64,000 nt of DNA from Ooceraea biroi (GCF_003672135.1 NC_039517.1:1860001-1924000); one strand, 5' to 3'. Counted from the stretch's first letter, positions 1 to 13,974 are shown. Numbers and translations are program-made. Notes: generated by a model not told the origin, from the sequence alone.

Positions 1-831
1 GAGAGAGACCGCGAGCAAAAGCCGCGAAAATGAGGAAAACTCGGGAGCACAAATTTTCAGCGAGTCTGCGACTCGAATTTTCGGAGCGAGCGTATCGTCG
101 CGGAATAGCAATGCGGTGGCGTGTATGAGTGTTCGGGGCTCCACATAATACACTGAATGCCCGGTAATGCACCCCTTAATTGGGTTACCTACCTTCGCTC
201 GGGAGGCCGGGTCGCCGCCGCCGCCAGGCTCGCGTTTATGGAATGCGAACACTTCTGGTTTAACAGCCGCGTATCCGCATTATCGGCCCATCTAGGACGA
301 AAATCGAATTCGTGTCCGTATTAGCCGAGCCGAGCCGAGCCGACGAAGGTTGCAATATGAGGAGCGCATCGATCGCCGATTTGCGTTCTAATAGCGTTCA
401 AACTGCTCCACGTTGCGCGAGGCACCGCAACGCGCTTTTCCTGCAAGATCCACGTATGTAGAGATCCCGGTGTGGTGGTTGTGTGAATATTAAATGCGCC
501 TCGAAATGAGAATCGAGATATCGCGTGGCGCATGAAGGAGGAAACGTCGTTTTCAGCTTTTGACAGTCTGAAAGATATGAAATAATGCCGTATTTTTTGC
601 TCCTTTTATATATTTTATAGATGCATGTGTGAGTTGTAGTCTTTGTGTTTTATAGCGCTAGAAAAATTATTTATGAATAAATTATCAGGTGCATGCAAAA
701 TTTTTAGTCTTTTTTCAGCGTGCTAAACCTGTAACTAAAATTTTGCATACATTTATTAAATATATTTTCGCCTTTTTGCGGACGAAGGCCCTTTTCAAAG
801 TGTTGACGTCGAGTACTCGAAGTTATTTATG
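1..831. other. Non-coding stretch, no gene seen
   Basis: The first half is CpG-rich and the second half, from about 560, is AT-rich. The only structure I can point to is a short GCCGA tandem (about four units, 324-343). Open frames here are short and lack any recognisable protein motif. I see no RNA gene. Confidence 0.6.
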
Positions 832-1044
832 ACTTGATAGGAGAATATTTGTCATGTCATAAAAGCAGAGCGAGAATGTTTGGAAAATGTGTATAAAAGT
901 ACATCGACCATATTGTATTTTAAATAAATCTTGCATTATTATCACTTGATAGGAGAATATTTGTTATGTCATAAAAACAGAATGTTTGGAAAATGTGTAT
1001 AAAAGTACACCGACTATATTATATTTTAAATGTGTCTTGCATTT
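832..1044. repeat. Two-copy tandem duplication, period ~112 bp
   Basis: The block beginning ACTTGATAGGAGAATATTTG at 832 is repeated from 944. The two copies share the same order of words (TCATAAAA, GAATGTTTGGAAAATG, TGTATAAAAGTACA, TATTTTAAAT) with scattered substitutions and a short deletion in the second copy. It is AT-rich and has no open frame. The divergence suggests a moderately old local duplication. Confidence 0.85.
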
Positions 1045-1479
1045 GACGGATACGTGACTTTCTTTTTGGCGGCTAAAGGCGGTTCTTAATTATTCACATC
1101 ATCGTTATCGTTCAGGTATTATCCCATACAAAGCGAGACGAGAGGGCTTTCGAGCACGCGATGCGCACAAGTCGCCGGTAACGTTTCATTAGTTCGTATC
1201 TGTGGACCGACCATTTATTGATCTCCCCGCGGAGAGCGAGGGGGAAAGAGAAAGAGAAGATTAAAAAGCTCGCAAATGTTCGCCACGAAGAGACGCGGGA
1301 TTCCCTCGACTAAACAGACTCGGTTTACTGCGATGCCGCCTTTAAGCAACCGCGCGAATGAATATTTAAACGGCGGGGTCTCGTGATTCCTAATACGATT
1401 CCTCTGTTCTCTATCTTTTTCACGTTCGCGGCCTCTCGCGACCGTTATCCCGGCCACGATATCCCGAACTTTTTCTCTT

Positions 1480-1522
<43 letters not shown>

Positions 1523-4500
1523 TTTGCGCGTCACGAGATCAAATATTAAAATCTCGGCGGTAAGAAGCATCCCGGTTTTACAGCCGCGGGAGCTTGCGGC
1601 GGCCGCTCCGCGTTGCAACATTCATGAAGAGAAATGCCTCTCAAAAAGTCAACGACGTCGATTCCGTTTCCCGCCGCGCATTTCTTTTACATATAATTTT
1701 TATTGCTCCGCTTACATCCCGCGGGGCGAGGCGAGGCGGAATGGGTGGGTGTATAGTAGATGTACGCCCGTAAAACGGTTACTCGCGATAATTTCGTGCT
1801 ATACGAGCTGCAACACCCCCTTCAATCCTGGGTGAGAGAGCCTCACGTAAGAGAAGAAGCGCGAGGGTGCTTTAGCTTAACGCTGACGTGAACGTTAAAC
1901 ACGAGAACGCGGAGGAAGTAGTCTATTACGTATTAATTGATAAAAAGTATAAAAAAGATTGTATGCAACTTTTTAAAGTGGATGAAAAATACTTGCTATA
2001 TTATTAATATTTCTCTATGTACAATATTTTTATATTTTTTATATTCACCACAACAGGTTGGATATATTTTCCATGCTCTCGTAATACAGGGGAGGCTTAA
2101 TGATTTTTTAATTACCTGCCCACGCTTGAGGTTTTCCCGCGGACGGAAAAATCTCAGATCTTCGAGAGACTCGCTCGCGCGGAGGGAGAAGCTGCGATTC
2201 CACTCTGAATTTTCGTTCCTTCGAGCTACATCCGCACACTGGATGTCTCGTGTTTGCGCTCGTGGAACGTAGAAACGTACAAGCGAAGCGAGCACACGGC
2301 GGCAGAAGGCGGTTTAGTAGACAAGCAGACATAATCCCCTGTCACGCCGCAGATAATCTCGCTCGTTCCCCGTGCCCTCTCGCCCTCTGGACCACCCTCT
2401 TCGCTCGCTGTCGCGTGTGTGGCTCTCCTTTGCGAGCACATGACGCGAGGAATGCATATCCATGTTTAATTTCAATTTTCTTTCAAATTACATTTTGCTA
2501 ATCTCCCAAAATTCTCATTTTTCAAGTAAAAAAAAACAGAATGGAAACTAGAGTAGAACATATTAGAGACTACAGGCCGAAGAGACAACTGGGTTGCAGT
2601 CGGCGCGAGCAATTTCGAGATGGTGCGGCGAGCAAAGTGAAAAGTTGCGACAATTTCGGCGCATTAACGTCGCAGTTTAAGGGAGAGCGGATGACGGATG
2701 TCTGGAACAGCGCCGCGTGCATGAATGTTGCGGACGCGTCGCGCGCGCGAGCGAGATACGCGCAGCAGAAAATTAAAATTAAAATTAAAACTCGCGTCGC
2801 AGCACGCGCGCACGCAGCGAGGAGGGCCGGCCGCACGCGCGATGACGTTTGAAAATTGTCCCGGCTCTGAAATGGGTCTTTAAAGGGTGACGTGTGGCAC
2901 CCGCCGCGTGTCATTCATGACTCCCACACGCGAGCACTTATCACAATATATGCGCGACGAGTACGTGCCGCCTCGTCGCGCGTAGAGATATTATATAATA
3001 ATAACTGGTGTTCAAGAGCGCGCGCATTACGCGGCGATAAATCTTTCCGCCTCTCCGCTCTCGCATCCTCTCGCTGCCTCCTCTCTCGCGCGTTTCTTCA
3101 ATTAATTACCACGGCGAAGGGATAATCGCGACAGAGAATGATACTTCTCAGACTCGAAATTCGTGTCTATAAAGCGCGATTTATGCTCGTCAATTCAATT
3201 CGCGTCACTCGTGCGGCCCTTTTAACGCGGATTAACGTCCCAACTGCTTTGTTACGTGCCATTAGAGGATTATCCGATCCCGCGGCGAATAATCGCGTTT
3301 CTCTCTTTCTCCCTGCTTCCCTCCTCTTCCTCTTCCTCACGCCTCCTGATGTGCGACGACCCTCGTGCGGATGTCCCTCGTCACCTCGGACACGCGACTC
3401 GCCGCGATTGCTTTAACGGGCTCGTTAAGCCGCCGACTATCGGCTTTACGATCCGTCCGCATGCCTTCCGGCCGGCTTTCAGCCTCGCTCATACAGAGCT
3501 AATCCCGGTCGCGGCGAGCGTTCTCCTTCCTCCAGAGGAACCTGCCGCAGGTAGACGCGAGATCATCCGATGATCGTTCACTGACACGTCCCATTTCGGA
3601 GCCTGTCCCTCGCGAGCCTTTTGCACAATCAATTTTGATGGCCGTGAAGGGAGACCAGAATTAACTCGAAGATTTATCTTCACGAACGGTAGCAAACGTC
3701 ATTGGACTTCTTGGACGATTACCGTGACCGGCGATAATGGACACGTCATCACGTAATGACGCAGACGAAGAGATTAGTACGTAGATGAAGATATTAACGA
3801 AGGGGAAGTGTTTTGCAACTTTACGTCGCGTTATTACTTCCGCGCGAGGCAAGGCGATCCTCCTTTTCTTTTTTTTTAAAAAAAAAAGAAAATTCGCCAC
3901 GCGCGAGTAACCGTCGACGAAGTTAACCATTTTAATGGAATATTAAAGAAATTAACGCTAAATGGACTCTTTATACGCGGGAGCCGGCGATTCATTAGCC
4001 ACGCGGGCGCGGTGATTTAACGTGGATTCCGTGCGAGCGCGAGAAAAAGCTGTCGAGAGGCAAGATCATGCTGCCGTTAAAGCTCGCGTTTCGGCCCGCG
4101 CGATTTGAATGAATCAACCGAACCTCTCGCTGCCGATTTCACCGATAACAATTCGATTGAATTGCTGCCTCCGCGAGTTGCTGGAGCGTCCAGCATTCCC
4201 CTCTTAATCATCCATTCTCCAAAAAAAGAAGAATCGAAAAAAAGAAACTGAATAATTAAAATCGTCAGAATTAAAGGGACATTTTGCGAATTTCTCGCCG
4301 GTCCACGCGCTTTTAATCGCTCGTGTCACCTGATAAAAGTCCGGAGAGAGAAAGATACAAAGAGAAGAAAGAGAGAGGGGGTCTCCGAGGCTCGCTACCT
4401 TGTTAACGTCTTTCAGCGCACTTGTAAAACGAGGCGAGACGTGTCGTCGAGCTCGCGAGACCGCGTTAACGCGCCCGGACAAGGATACTCGCTCGAGTAC

Positions 4501-7500
4501 CCGCTCGGAACTCGTCGTCGTGCTCGCGGACGTGCGACATCCAGCTGGACGAGGCATTAATGTCCCTCTCGTGGCCGGCTACACCCGCGGAATGCGAGAC
4601 TGCACTCTCGTCTTCTACGTGAACTGACCACAGCGCGCCAGCCCGGCTCCGGTGTAATCATTACGGTGTCACGGAGAACGTCGCTGCTCCTTCTGTCCTC
4701 GTGGACAATCCTTGAATCCGACAATCCGAGAAACAGCGACTCTTGCTTAACGGTAGTGCAGAGGTAGAAATGGTTTCGGTGTCTTGAACGATTGCAGACG
4801 CTCAAGGGCTCTGATGAATCGATAAATTCGGGGTGTAGTTGTACAACTTTGAGCTTTAGTTGGCCTCAAGTAGTTATTTATTCCCCATCAGGGGTTTCTC
4901 GAAGAGAGAGAGGAGCGGATCTGTCGAGATGATTATTGATGACAGTTTACGATGAGCAATGGAAAATCTTTTTTCTGAGTTTGATTAGCATAGTTATCCG
5001 TGAGGGATTCGGAGGGTTGTGACAGCTTTTGGATTTTTTTCGATGCGACTAAAGTCGCTAAAGTCGCCAAAACGCCTCGATGTATCAGCGATATGCGCGT
5101 CCCTCGAGGTTCCCGATTTTTCCCATGAAAAATCGCGTTTCGCTCGGGGTTTTCCGGCGGGAGAGAGAGAGAGGCGGCGGCCTATGAGGGTCGAGGCCGC
5201 GGAGTCGTTCCAATTCCCCGAAAGATGGAAGAGCACGGCAGAATTCCATCGGGAGAGCCGACGTGCTCTTCCCTCCACCAATCTCTCCGTTTCCCATTCT
5301 TTTCCGGGATTCTGGGGGTGGGCTCGTGGCGGAAACTGCGATGGTCGGGAGGGCGGAAGGGCGGGTGGGAAGAAAGGCTCGCGTTTTCGCCATCCTCGAA
5401 GCTGGAAACTAGAAACCGACGTTTCGCCGGCGACGCGGCGGAATTTTTTCGCGAAGGGAAACGCAATTCCCTCGGGAATCCGCCGGCGTGTGTGTGTGTG
5501 TGCGCGTATATACGTCTTCGCGGCGGAGATATTGCGTGGCAACAAATAAGAATATGTATCGCAAGAAGGAGCGCAGGAGGAAGAAACGCACGCCGACGTG
5601 TGCGTTTTCCCTCCTCGTTTCGTCGCGCGGATCGACTCGCAGTCTCGCACTCGTGAATTCGGGAATCGAATTCGTCCCTGCGCCGCATCACGTGAAAGCC
5701 CCTCCTCCCCCTCCGTCGATTTTTCTTGCCTGCGACTGGTAATTCGGTGGATCCCATCTTCGAAGGGTGGCCACCCGTAAACGCCGCCTGAGTGATTCGT
5801 ATACGCTTCTGATGTACTATTTCTTCGGGAAAATATTCGAGAGGCGAGAGGAGTGTCCTTTGTACTCGCTCACTGTCGATTTGCCGCATCTCTTACATAT
5901 TTTATACATGTATTTTTCTTCGAGTGCCTCTTCGAACAACTCGGATCGTTTTTCGATACGCTTTTGTTTTAAACGCTAGATAATTAATAATTAAAGTTCG
6001 AAGCTTGTTCCACCTATATCGTATTTTCATAAAAGGGAGTGTCATCCCTTCCTTGAGAAACGCACCGACATTTTCTCGCCGCTGCAGGCTCGCACGAAAC
6101 TTCCGGGATCGATATACAAAATCTACACGCCTATATATTACTTTAATGACACCATTGGAGCAACCGGAAGCTGCTGTATAATATACGGTGTGAAGATGAC
6201 TTGCCGTTACTCTCGCACTCTTTCTCTTTCTCTCTCTCTCTTTTCTCCCTAGAGCACCCTAGACCTATATTTTCCCTGCAGCTTTCCTTCAGTCCCCGAA
6301 GCGGTGACTCGCCGGAAATACGCCAAGAGCGTTCGCCACGTCGATTATAGTAGTACACACTGTCGGTTCACGTAATACTAATTAGTCGCGCGCGCACGAG
6401 AGAGAGAGGGAAGAAGAGGGGCAGAGAGTATTGACGCACGACGCGCGTTTCTTCAAGAAATTCTTCGCCTAACGAAGCCTAATTAGTCGGATCATTAGCC
6501 GCGGCGTGTTTCGACCACGACGGAGATCTCGCGATACGACCAGTTCTAAATTTACTTCGCCAAGTAGCTGGCGGTCCTCTTTCTCTCTTTCTCGATCGTG
6601 ATGCTCTTTGTTGTCGGCAATTAATGACACACCCGGCACTCGCAGTGCACTCGCGTTTCTTCCACCTCCAGTGGTACCGTTAATATTTACCTCGGTTTTA
6701 ACGTCGTTTTAGTGCGCGCGATACTCACGCGTAAAGCATTTATCGATACTCGGTCCTTCGATCTCTCATTAATAAATCCTGCTTAGCTTAGTCGACCTCC
6801 CTCCAGTCCACTCGTGGCATTTGTTAATCCGCCCGCCGTTATTACGGGGCGCCTCGTGTTGGCCTCGTAGAGCGGTTATTACTATCCTATCGACCCCCAC
6901 GTTCGGGCTAATGGCTCGCGTTGTAAATTACACGGGCTGGCACTTGGGTCATTGCCGATAAAAGTACATTATTCTTCATATTAGCCTTGATCGAACGGCC
7001 CTCGCGATTTATTAGATCGTAACCGGCAAACTCGCTCGTTCGCTCACTCGCTTCCGCGCTTGTTACGCGGCTATCTCGCGGCCAGTTGTGCATCTTTAAT
7101 CGCCCATCGTCGTCCACCGTCTTTATGGCGATTCTTAAATCGATGGACACTCGCAAGAAGCCACGAGTGATCACGAAACAGTACTGCGTATCTAAACGCG
7201 CATCATAATTCCCCATTTTTCGTGCAACGAAGTGATCTTCCGCGCTGGAGGAGCGGGTATTGATCGCGGAGAGAGAAGCAGTCGGGCGAATTACGCGCAC
7301 GAAACTGCATGGATTGTTTTTTGATGAAGCGCTCGATCGGGACGACGAGACAGAGCGCAACACACAGCAAATTTGAGTAGCAAATCGTCGGCGGAAAACA
7401 GCCCCTCGATGATCGTCGCGTTTTCTCCCGGATGGAAATGTTAATTTTCCACCCGGGCGATCCACGATCGACAGCGGTCGCGATGCCGGATGCGAGCTCA

Positions 7501-7677
7501 ATTTACCGCGACAGTCTAACGACTGCGGGCTATTAGTGTTTAATTACGCTGCACGCGAGCCACGAGTCATGTGCACCGCCGCTTTCCTTTGGATTTACAT
7601 AATTATCGCGTTACGTTACTCTCGTGGCGGCCACGTATCAAACACACATACATACACACACATACACGTGCCACGAT
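1045..7677. other. Non-coding unique DNA with microsatellites
   Basis: This is mixed CpG-rich and AT-rich sequence. Several overlapping open frames of 140-235 codons at 5019-5889 run in at least five frames on both strands over the same GC-rich, stop-poor DNA. Their products are Arg/Ser/Pro-rich with no domain, so I do not call a gene. Simple repeats include a (GT)n run near 5489-5503 and a (CA)n-like run at 7641-7668, just before the LTR array. TAATTA-type words are common at 6370-6800 but prove nothing alone. Confidence 0.55.
1472..1523. repeat. (CT)n microsatellite
   Basis: An almost pure CT/TTTCT tract. It creates a Ser/Leu/Phe-rich open frame on the + strand that is not a gene. Confidence 0.95.
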
Positions 7678-7912
7678 ATCGTGTAAGAGGCGAAAAATAA
7701 CTAGGAGACTGCCTTAGATTTGAACTTGAACTCTCCGGGATCCCTGGTTCACACGCCTAGGTCTTAGGCTGTACGGCCCATACTCCTACTGTTGTGATCA
7801 ACTTGTTTTCATTCTGATCCTCTATACGACCTGTCAGTCTCGACTATCTTTCCAGATCTTACAGCTCGGCCAGCCTGACATTACATTCGTCCCCGAATGT
7901 CTCCAAATCGTC

Positions 7913-8096
7913 GGTTCACTCCACTTGAGTCCATCCCAACCTCCATTTTTGGTTCACTCTTCTGAGTCCCTCCCAACATCCATTTTTGGTTCACTCTTCT
8001 GAGTCCCTCCCAACCTCCATGTTGGTTCACTCCTCTGAGTCCCTCCCAATCTCCATGTTGGTTCACTCCTCTGAGTCCGTCCCGACCTCCATGTTC
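7913..8096 (-). repeat. 36-bp minisatellite inside interior 1 of array 1 (5 units)
   Basis: Five contiguous ~36-bp units with the core GGTTCACTCCTCTGAGTCC on the + strand. There is no unique spacer between units, so this is a minisatellite and not a CRISPR array. It opens frames on both strands that read a 12-residue peptide repeat. Confidence 0.9.
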
Positions 8097-8433
8097 AGGC
8101 TTCACTACCGGCCAGCTGCTTCTCAACTCCCTCCTCTCCGAGGGATAGCGGATGAATCTCAACTGTCTTCGAGGGGTAGCGGATTTTATCCCACTTCTGA
8201 ATTGTAAGAGGCGAAAAATAACTGGGAGACTGCCTTAGATTTGAACTCGAACTCTCCGGGATCCCTGGTTCACGCGCCTAGGTCTTAGGCTGTACGGCCA
8301 ATACTCCTACTGTTGCGATCAACTTATTTTCATTCCGATCCTCTATACGACCTGTCAGTCTCGACTATCTTTCCAGATCTTACAGCTCGGCCAGCCTGAC
8401 ATTACATTCGTCCCCGAATGTCTCCAAATCGTC

Positions 8434-8617
8434 GGTTCACTCCACTTGAGTCCATCCCAACCTCCATTTTTGGTTCACTCTTCTGAGTCCCTCCCAACAT
8501 CCATTTTTGGTTCACTCCTCTGAGTCCTTCCCAATCTCCATGTTGGTTCACTCCTCTGAGTCCTTCCCAATCTCCATGTTGGTTCACTCCTCTGAGTCCG
8601 TCCCGACCTCCATGTTC
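8434..8617 (-). repeat. 36-bp minisatellite inside interior 2 of array 1 (5 units)
   Basis: The same repeat with five units. The middle units carry the TCCTTCCCAATCTCC variant. Confidence 0.9.
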
Positions 8618-8954
8618 AGGCTTCACTACCGGCCAGCTGCTTCTCAACTCCCTCCTCTCCGAGGGATAGCGGATGAATCTCAACTGTCTTCGAGGGGTAG
8701 CGGATTTTATCCCACTTCTGAATTGTAAGAAGCGAAAAATAACTGGGAGACTGCCTTAGATTTGAACTCGAACTCTCCGGGATCCCTGGTTCACACGCCT
8801 AGGTCTTAGGCTGTACGGCCAATACTCCTACTGTTGTGATCAACTTATTTTCATTCTGATCCTCTATACGACCTGTCAGTCTCGACTATCTTTCCAGATC
8901 TTACAGCTCGGCCAGCCTGACATTACATTCGTCCCCGAATGTCTCCAAATCGTC

Positions 8955-9174
8955 GGTTCACTCCACTTGAGTCCATCCCAACCTCCATTTTTGGTTCACT
9001 CTTCTGAGTCCCTCCCAACATCCATTTTTGGTTCACTCTTCTGAGTCCCTCCCAACCTCCATGTTGGTTCACTCCTCTGAGTCCCTCCCAACTTCCATGT
9101 TGGTTCACTCCTCTGAGTCCTTCCCAATCTCCATGTTGGTTCACTCCTCTGAGTCCGTCCCGACCTCCATGTTC
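8955..9174 (-). repeat. 36-bp minisatellite inside interior 3 of array 1 (6 units)
   Basis: Six units. The extra unit accounts exactly for the interior being 375 bp and not 339 bp. Confidence 0.9.
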
Positions 9175-9466
9175 AGGCTTCACTACTGGCCAGCTGCTTC
9201 TCAACTCCCTCCTCTCCGAGGGATAGCGGATGAATCTCAACTGTCTTCAAGGGGTAGCGGATGTAATCCCACTTCTGAATTGTAAGAAGCGAAAAATAAC
9301 TAGGAGACTGCCTTAGATTTGAACTCGAACTCTCCGGGATCCCTGGTTCACGCGCCTAGGTCTTAGGCTGTACGGCCAATACTCCTACTGTTGTGATCAA
9401 CTTATTTTCATTCTGATCCTCTATACGACCTGTCAGTCTCGACTATCTTTCCAGATCTTACAATCG

Positions 9467-12400
9467 TGCGTATCCGCTTCGCGTCGCGCGATTGTTGGCC
9501 GTCTGACAACTCGTCGACTTCCACCGTCGCGATACTCGCCACGTAGATGATCATAGCGAGCCCCGTCCGCCCTTTACTGACGGAACGTCAGACGGGCGCC
9601 TATCGCGCCTTCCATCGGATCGTCGTGATAAGGGCGCGATTGGATTACCCAGAGCGATGATCGCTGCTCGGCGGGGCGTCGCGGCGCTGTTCAACCCCGC
9701 CGTCGTTTTCGGCCACGTCATCGCGGCACACTTAGGATTAATTGTGTTGCCGCGGCGAGCAGGAGGAACACGATGTGCGATCGCACGCGGCGAAATGGAG
9801 GCGGAAAGGCAGAAGCGAGCGAGAGGCTGGCTCGAAAGACTCGCGGAGCGGAGCAGCAGCAGCAGCAGCGGCGGCTGATCTGATTATGTTAATGCACAGC
9901 GGGCTCTCTCGATTGATAATTACATCGGGGATCGTGAAATGTAGGGAGAGAGAGAGGGCATCCACTGGCTCTCCCGCGAGTGATTATCTATGCTAAACGC
10001 TCGGCTCGTTAAGTGCTCGGCCGGGCGCGTCCACCTGCAGTCGAATCCGCATCGCGGTTGCGGCGTTGACATTTTTGCTGCTCTCTTTTATTTGCATCTT
10101 TTTCTACCCGGGGAAAACATCGGCGACGCACGCGCTCGCCAGCTGCAGCCCTCTTCTTAGCTTATCCCACGAAGCGTTCCGGAACTTGCGATCGTAAATT
10201 TAATGACGAATTTGCCATCTTGTAGCGTTCAGCGCCGAGCACCTTGAGACGACGACGTTTTACAAGCGCGTCGAAAAATGTTGACAGGAAAAAACGTTGA
10301 CTTTACTTAATAAATTATTTGCTACTTACTTTACCTTTAAAACCAACTCAATTTTGCTTTTGAATTAAATATGTGGTTAAATATGTGTTTCGGAGATACA
10401 GAAAGTTATTATTCAACGAGAAGACTTTCATTGGGAAAATTTTGACGAAAAGTTAGAATTAAAGTTTTATTTAGAATTTTAATTTTAGATAAAATTAATC
10501 GAAAACGAGGAAACGACGATGCCTCCCCAATTGTTCTCGATGGAGTTTATCGCGCGGAAATGAATGAGCCAAAATCGATCTGATTGGAGCGATTTAATTG
10601 GCTGTCACTGGCGTAAAATTCACATCGGCATTCTTTATGGTATCACTCGGACAGCATTTAAACGGCAGCCTGCAATGGTCCAGGCGCGAACGAAAATTAT
10701 GAGACAACCCGCATAATAAGCCGGAAGGACGCAAACAGCGGGTCGCTTTATCGCGGTGCCGTCGCGAGAATTACAGTAATCGTCGCTAATTCGGCTTGTT
10801 TAATTAGTCAGCTGCGGGGCGGCGAAGTAAGCGATAAAATTGCGCGCACGGCCATATGTGCGCGCCGGCTCGCGCTATTATGCGACGCGTCGCGGCGATA
10901 TGTTTGCACATGAAATTCGGTTTAAAACTCGGCGACGATGACTCGCCGAGATCGTCCGTGCGATTCCGCCCGGTTGCGGCGCGCGTAAAATGACCGAACA
11001 GCTCGTTAAATCGCGCGACGCTAATTGCATAATGTTCAATGAGAGGCGCACAATTCCGGTTACAAAGACAGTCGCGGGCTCGTTTATCGCGGGCGAACCG
11101 CCGAATGAAAATCGAACGGGGAAACTTTTAATTGGCGCAACCGCGTACATTCCCCCTTTGTATCATTTTCAATGGATCCTGTTTATTAGAAATGTGCAGA
11201 TTTAAATCGATTTTCCGTTGCTTCCGTGTTTTACGGACAGCATCTCTCTTTTTTTGTTTTTACACGGTGCTTTTTTCCGAAAGTATTGCAGGCGCACGCA
11301 CTCACCGTGTCGTAATCCGATTTCTCGAAGAGTTCGCTCGTTTCTCGAAACGAGCTCGGGCAGAGGAATTATTTCCGCAAAATCCGGTAAAATGCTCTAC
11401 ACCTCTCTCTCTTTCTCTCTTGTCGAAGGGCGACACGGCAGAGCGATGAAAACGCGGGGAAAAACGCTCGTTTCGTGCACACACGCGCGTGAGAGCACGT
11501 GCAACCACCGACCGCAGGCGCCCGCTCTGTTTTTCCAATCCCGGGTTTGACTCGCGCATTAATTCGCCCTCCGTACACAATTCTTTTACCGCCACTCGTC
11601 CGGGCTCGTCGTCGATTCCGAATGCAAAACCCGCGCGAATCGAAGCAATCAGCGGGTGGCGATGTTTGCGCAGTTAGGTTCGACAACAATCCTCGCGCAT
11701 TGTGTTGCGGCGTGTTTCTCCCCGCCGTATTTTCTCCCCATCCGTTGGCCCTCTTTCTCGCTCGCGCGTATACAGACCCCTTCAAAAATTGCATGGTGGT
11801 TTCAAACCCTTCTCGACGAATCTGCAGCGAATTCCTCGGCAAACGTCATCGACGCGTAATTGGAACAATTAAAATGCCCTTCGAAAATCTGTTTTAAATT
11901 AATCGATAAAATAAGATCCCATTGTTTGGGATTTTGGGAATTTGTCCTCGGATTTCTCCGAGTGCCGAGGATTCTTTAACGGTTTCGGGCGTTGAGACAG
12001 CGGGGAGACAACTCGCGAGAGGTAGCCCGCTTTTGCAGCAGCCTGTGCGTTTTTTTGTTGTCTCCTCGGCCGACCGCGTCGAATCCGTTGTTGCGAACTG
12101 TTTCGCCGAATCAATCTCTCGTCCGCACGTGAGCGCCCGGCAGCCTCGGCCACTCGCTCGCGCGTGCACGTGGGAGGAAATAATTAAAAGTTAGTGTTTG
12201 CTAAACGAAAGCAATCGGCCGGCCATCAGCGGCAACAAGCGGATTCAATTATAAACCCCAACTCACCCCGCGGGACCACGACGGTTCGTCCCCCGGCACC
12301 CGGCTCGACCAATGACGACCAGCGGCGACCGACGACGTCTGAGGACTATCCAGGGGGATCCTCGCCACCCTCGAAAGGGGGACACGCTCCTCCTGACCTG

Positions 12401-13680
12401 TCGCCCCGCCGCCCGTCCGTCCGACTTTCTTTAATTGGAAATCCGCGTGACAATAGCCGAGCCGTTCGGGGCCTCTGTCGCCTCTCGATTCTTCCTCGAT
12501 CCTCTCGATCCTCGCACAACGAAACCCCCCTTTTTCCCAGAGACTCGAAATCCGAGAGCCCTCCGACCATCGCGGATCTCCGGACACCATTCAGGATTCC
12601 CGAGGCGACCCGAGCCGATCTCTCTGGCCGGCGAAGATTATCGGGGAATTTTCCCCCGCGCGTCTCCCGAAGTCCCACGGGGTCGCGCGACGATCGGAGG
12701 ACTTAATCTCTGCCTGGATCGAGTAGATCTTTAATCTCCACTCGGTGAAAGGGGAGACGCGACCTCTCTCTCTCTCGTCATAGACGTCCGGGAGATTAAA
12801 AGCCGCGGCGATGGGACTCGGAGGGGAGCCCCCCGGATTTCCTCCGGGAGCGGGTGCGGGTCAATATTCGCGGATCACTTCGTTATCGGCGGTAACGACT
12901 CCTTTATCTTCTTTTTCGTTCGTTTCTTTTTTTCTTTACATCCCGCCGCCGTCCGATCATATTTCCAATTAGAGCGAGAATTAACTTTTCATTCGCGCGA
13001 GAGACTATCGCCGCGGCCGGAAAAAAAGAACCACCCCGTCCTTTTCCACCCCCTGCCGTCGTCGTTCGATGGTGTTTTTATTGACTGCGGCGCGCGCGAT
13101 ATCGAGTCGGCGCGGATAAAGTTCTCATTAAACTCGAATTATGAACTCGGCAAAGTCGCGAATGCACTTCGCGCAAATCGCGCAGGGGAGCGGAGGGAAC
13201 GTCCCGCAGGCTCGCGCTTTGTGCAAGACGCCAGAGAAAAAGAAATTTGTCATCGGCGGATATTCGGTGACGAGATCTCGAGGAAACTCCGGTTATGAAT
13301 CTTCGTCGAGCATTAGCGAGCTCGGCCGGAACTCGTAGTTTCGCAGTCGAGTTGTTCGACTTTCCGCGCGAGCCACGGCGAGCGGGCTCGCACGAAATCG
13401 AATCGCGTGCGGGTCAAGTGAAAAGAGGATCCGTTCCACGTCAGATAAAAATCACGTCGCTGCCAGAAAGAAGGATCGGGATAACGCGCGGGACAAAAAA
13501 TATATTGGACGAAACATGTCGCGTGCCGGCGATCCATCAGCGATCCGTCGCGAAATCTGGAAATCCTGCCGGATGAGGGTGCCGCGCCGGTCGCGAGAGT
13601 GGCTGGAAGGGTGGGTGGGATCAAAGGACACGTCCAATTATCGGCTGTCACAAAGTACTCGAGAGTAATGGTGCGAGTGC

Positions 13681-13681
<1 letters not shown>
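9467..13681. other. Non-coding, mostly CpG-rich DNA
   Basis: No defensible gene. An (AGC)n run at about 9851-9874 makes a short poly-Ala or poly-Ser frame. 10270-10500 is AT-rich. 11490-13330 is CpG-rich with many overlapping open frames of 60-170 codons on both strands, all low-complexity and unrecognised. No repeat element boundary was found. Confidence 0.5.

Positions 13682-13760
<79 letters not shown>
13682..13760. repeat. (CT)n microsatellite, ~79 bp
   Basis: A long CT dinucleotide tract with a CACT and two TTCT interruptions. On the minus strand it produces an Arg/Glu-rich frame that is an artefact. Confidence 0.95.
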
Positions 13761-13974
13761 TGATCCTCCTTGCCTCTCGCGCGCTCGACTTCGACCTGGA
13801 TCATCAGGATTTTCGTCTTTTCTCGTTCGACCGACAGTGACGAACGAGATCGTGTTGGTAACCCGCCACGATCGGGATCGCGAAAAATTGGAAGCTTGTC
13901 ACGTTAATACGGACCTAATGTAGAGCGATGTACCGTTAATTTAACGCGGCTGGAATTATACCGATATTATATTA

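Larger units (their letters stand above)
7682..9462 (-). mobile_element. Tandem TRIM-like LTR element, array 1 (4 LTRs, 3 interiors)
   Basis: Four LTR-like units of exactly 182 bp lie at 7682-7863, 8203-8384, 8724-8905 and 9281-9462, separated by interiors of 339, 339 and 375 bp. Every LTR starts TG and ends CA within a short inverted repeat (TGTAAGA/TCTTACA), as LTRs do. The array as a whole is flanked by the 4-bp direct repeat ATCG (7678-7681 and 9463-9466), the expected integrase footprint. The interiors encode no gag or pol, hence TRIM-like. I see no convincing primer-binding site and no purine tract just before an LTR, so orientation is only conventional: I call this array minus because it is the reverse complement of the one at 41938-43752. 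The LTR copies are very similar, suggesting recent activity or homogenisation. The alternative is a satellite that happens to have TG...CA ends. The short duplication at both array edges makes that less likely. Confidence 0.8.

Noticed and set aside
5019..5889. Several overlapping open frames of 140-235 codons
   Set aside because: They overlap on both strands in the same GC-rich stop-poor DNA, are Arg/Ser/Pro-rich and show no domain or splice context.
7913..9174. Regularly repeated 36-bp units as a possible CRISPR array
   Set aside because: The units are contiguous with no unique spacers, lie inside LTR element interiors, and the genome is eukaryotic.
7881..9285. Repetitive open frames (VHSSESLPTSM and GLRGVNQHGDWE types) as secreted or structural proteins
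   Set aside because: Frames are open on both strands because the 36-bp unit is divisible by three. No signal peptide or conserved start is seen, and they recur in every interior.
13313..13804. 163-codon minus frame with an Arg/Glu repeat
   Set aside because: It reads through the (CT)n microsatellite and has no independent support.
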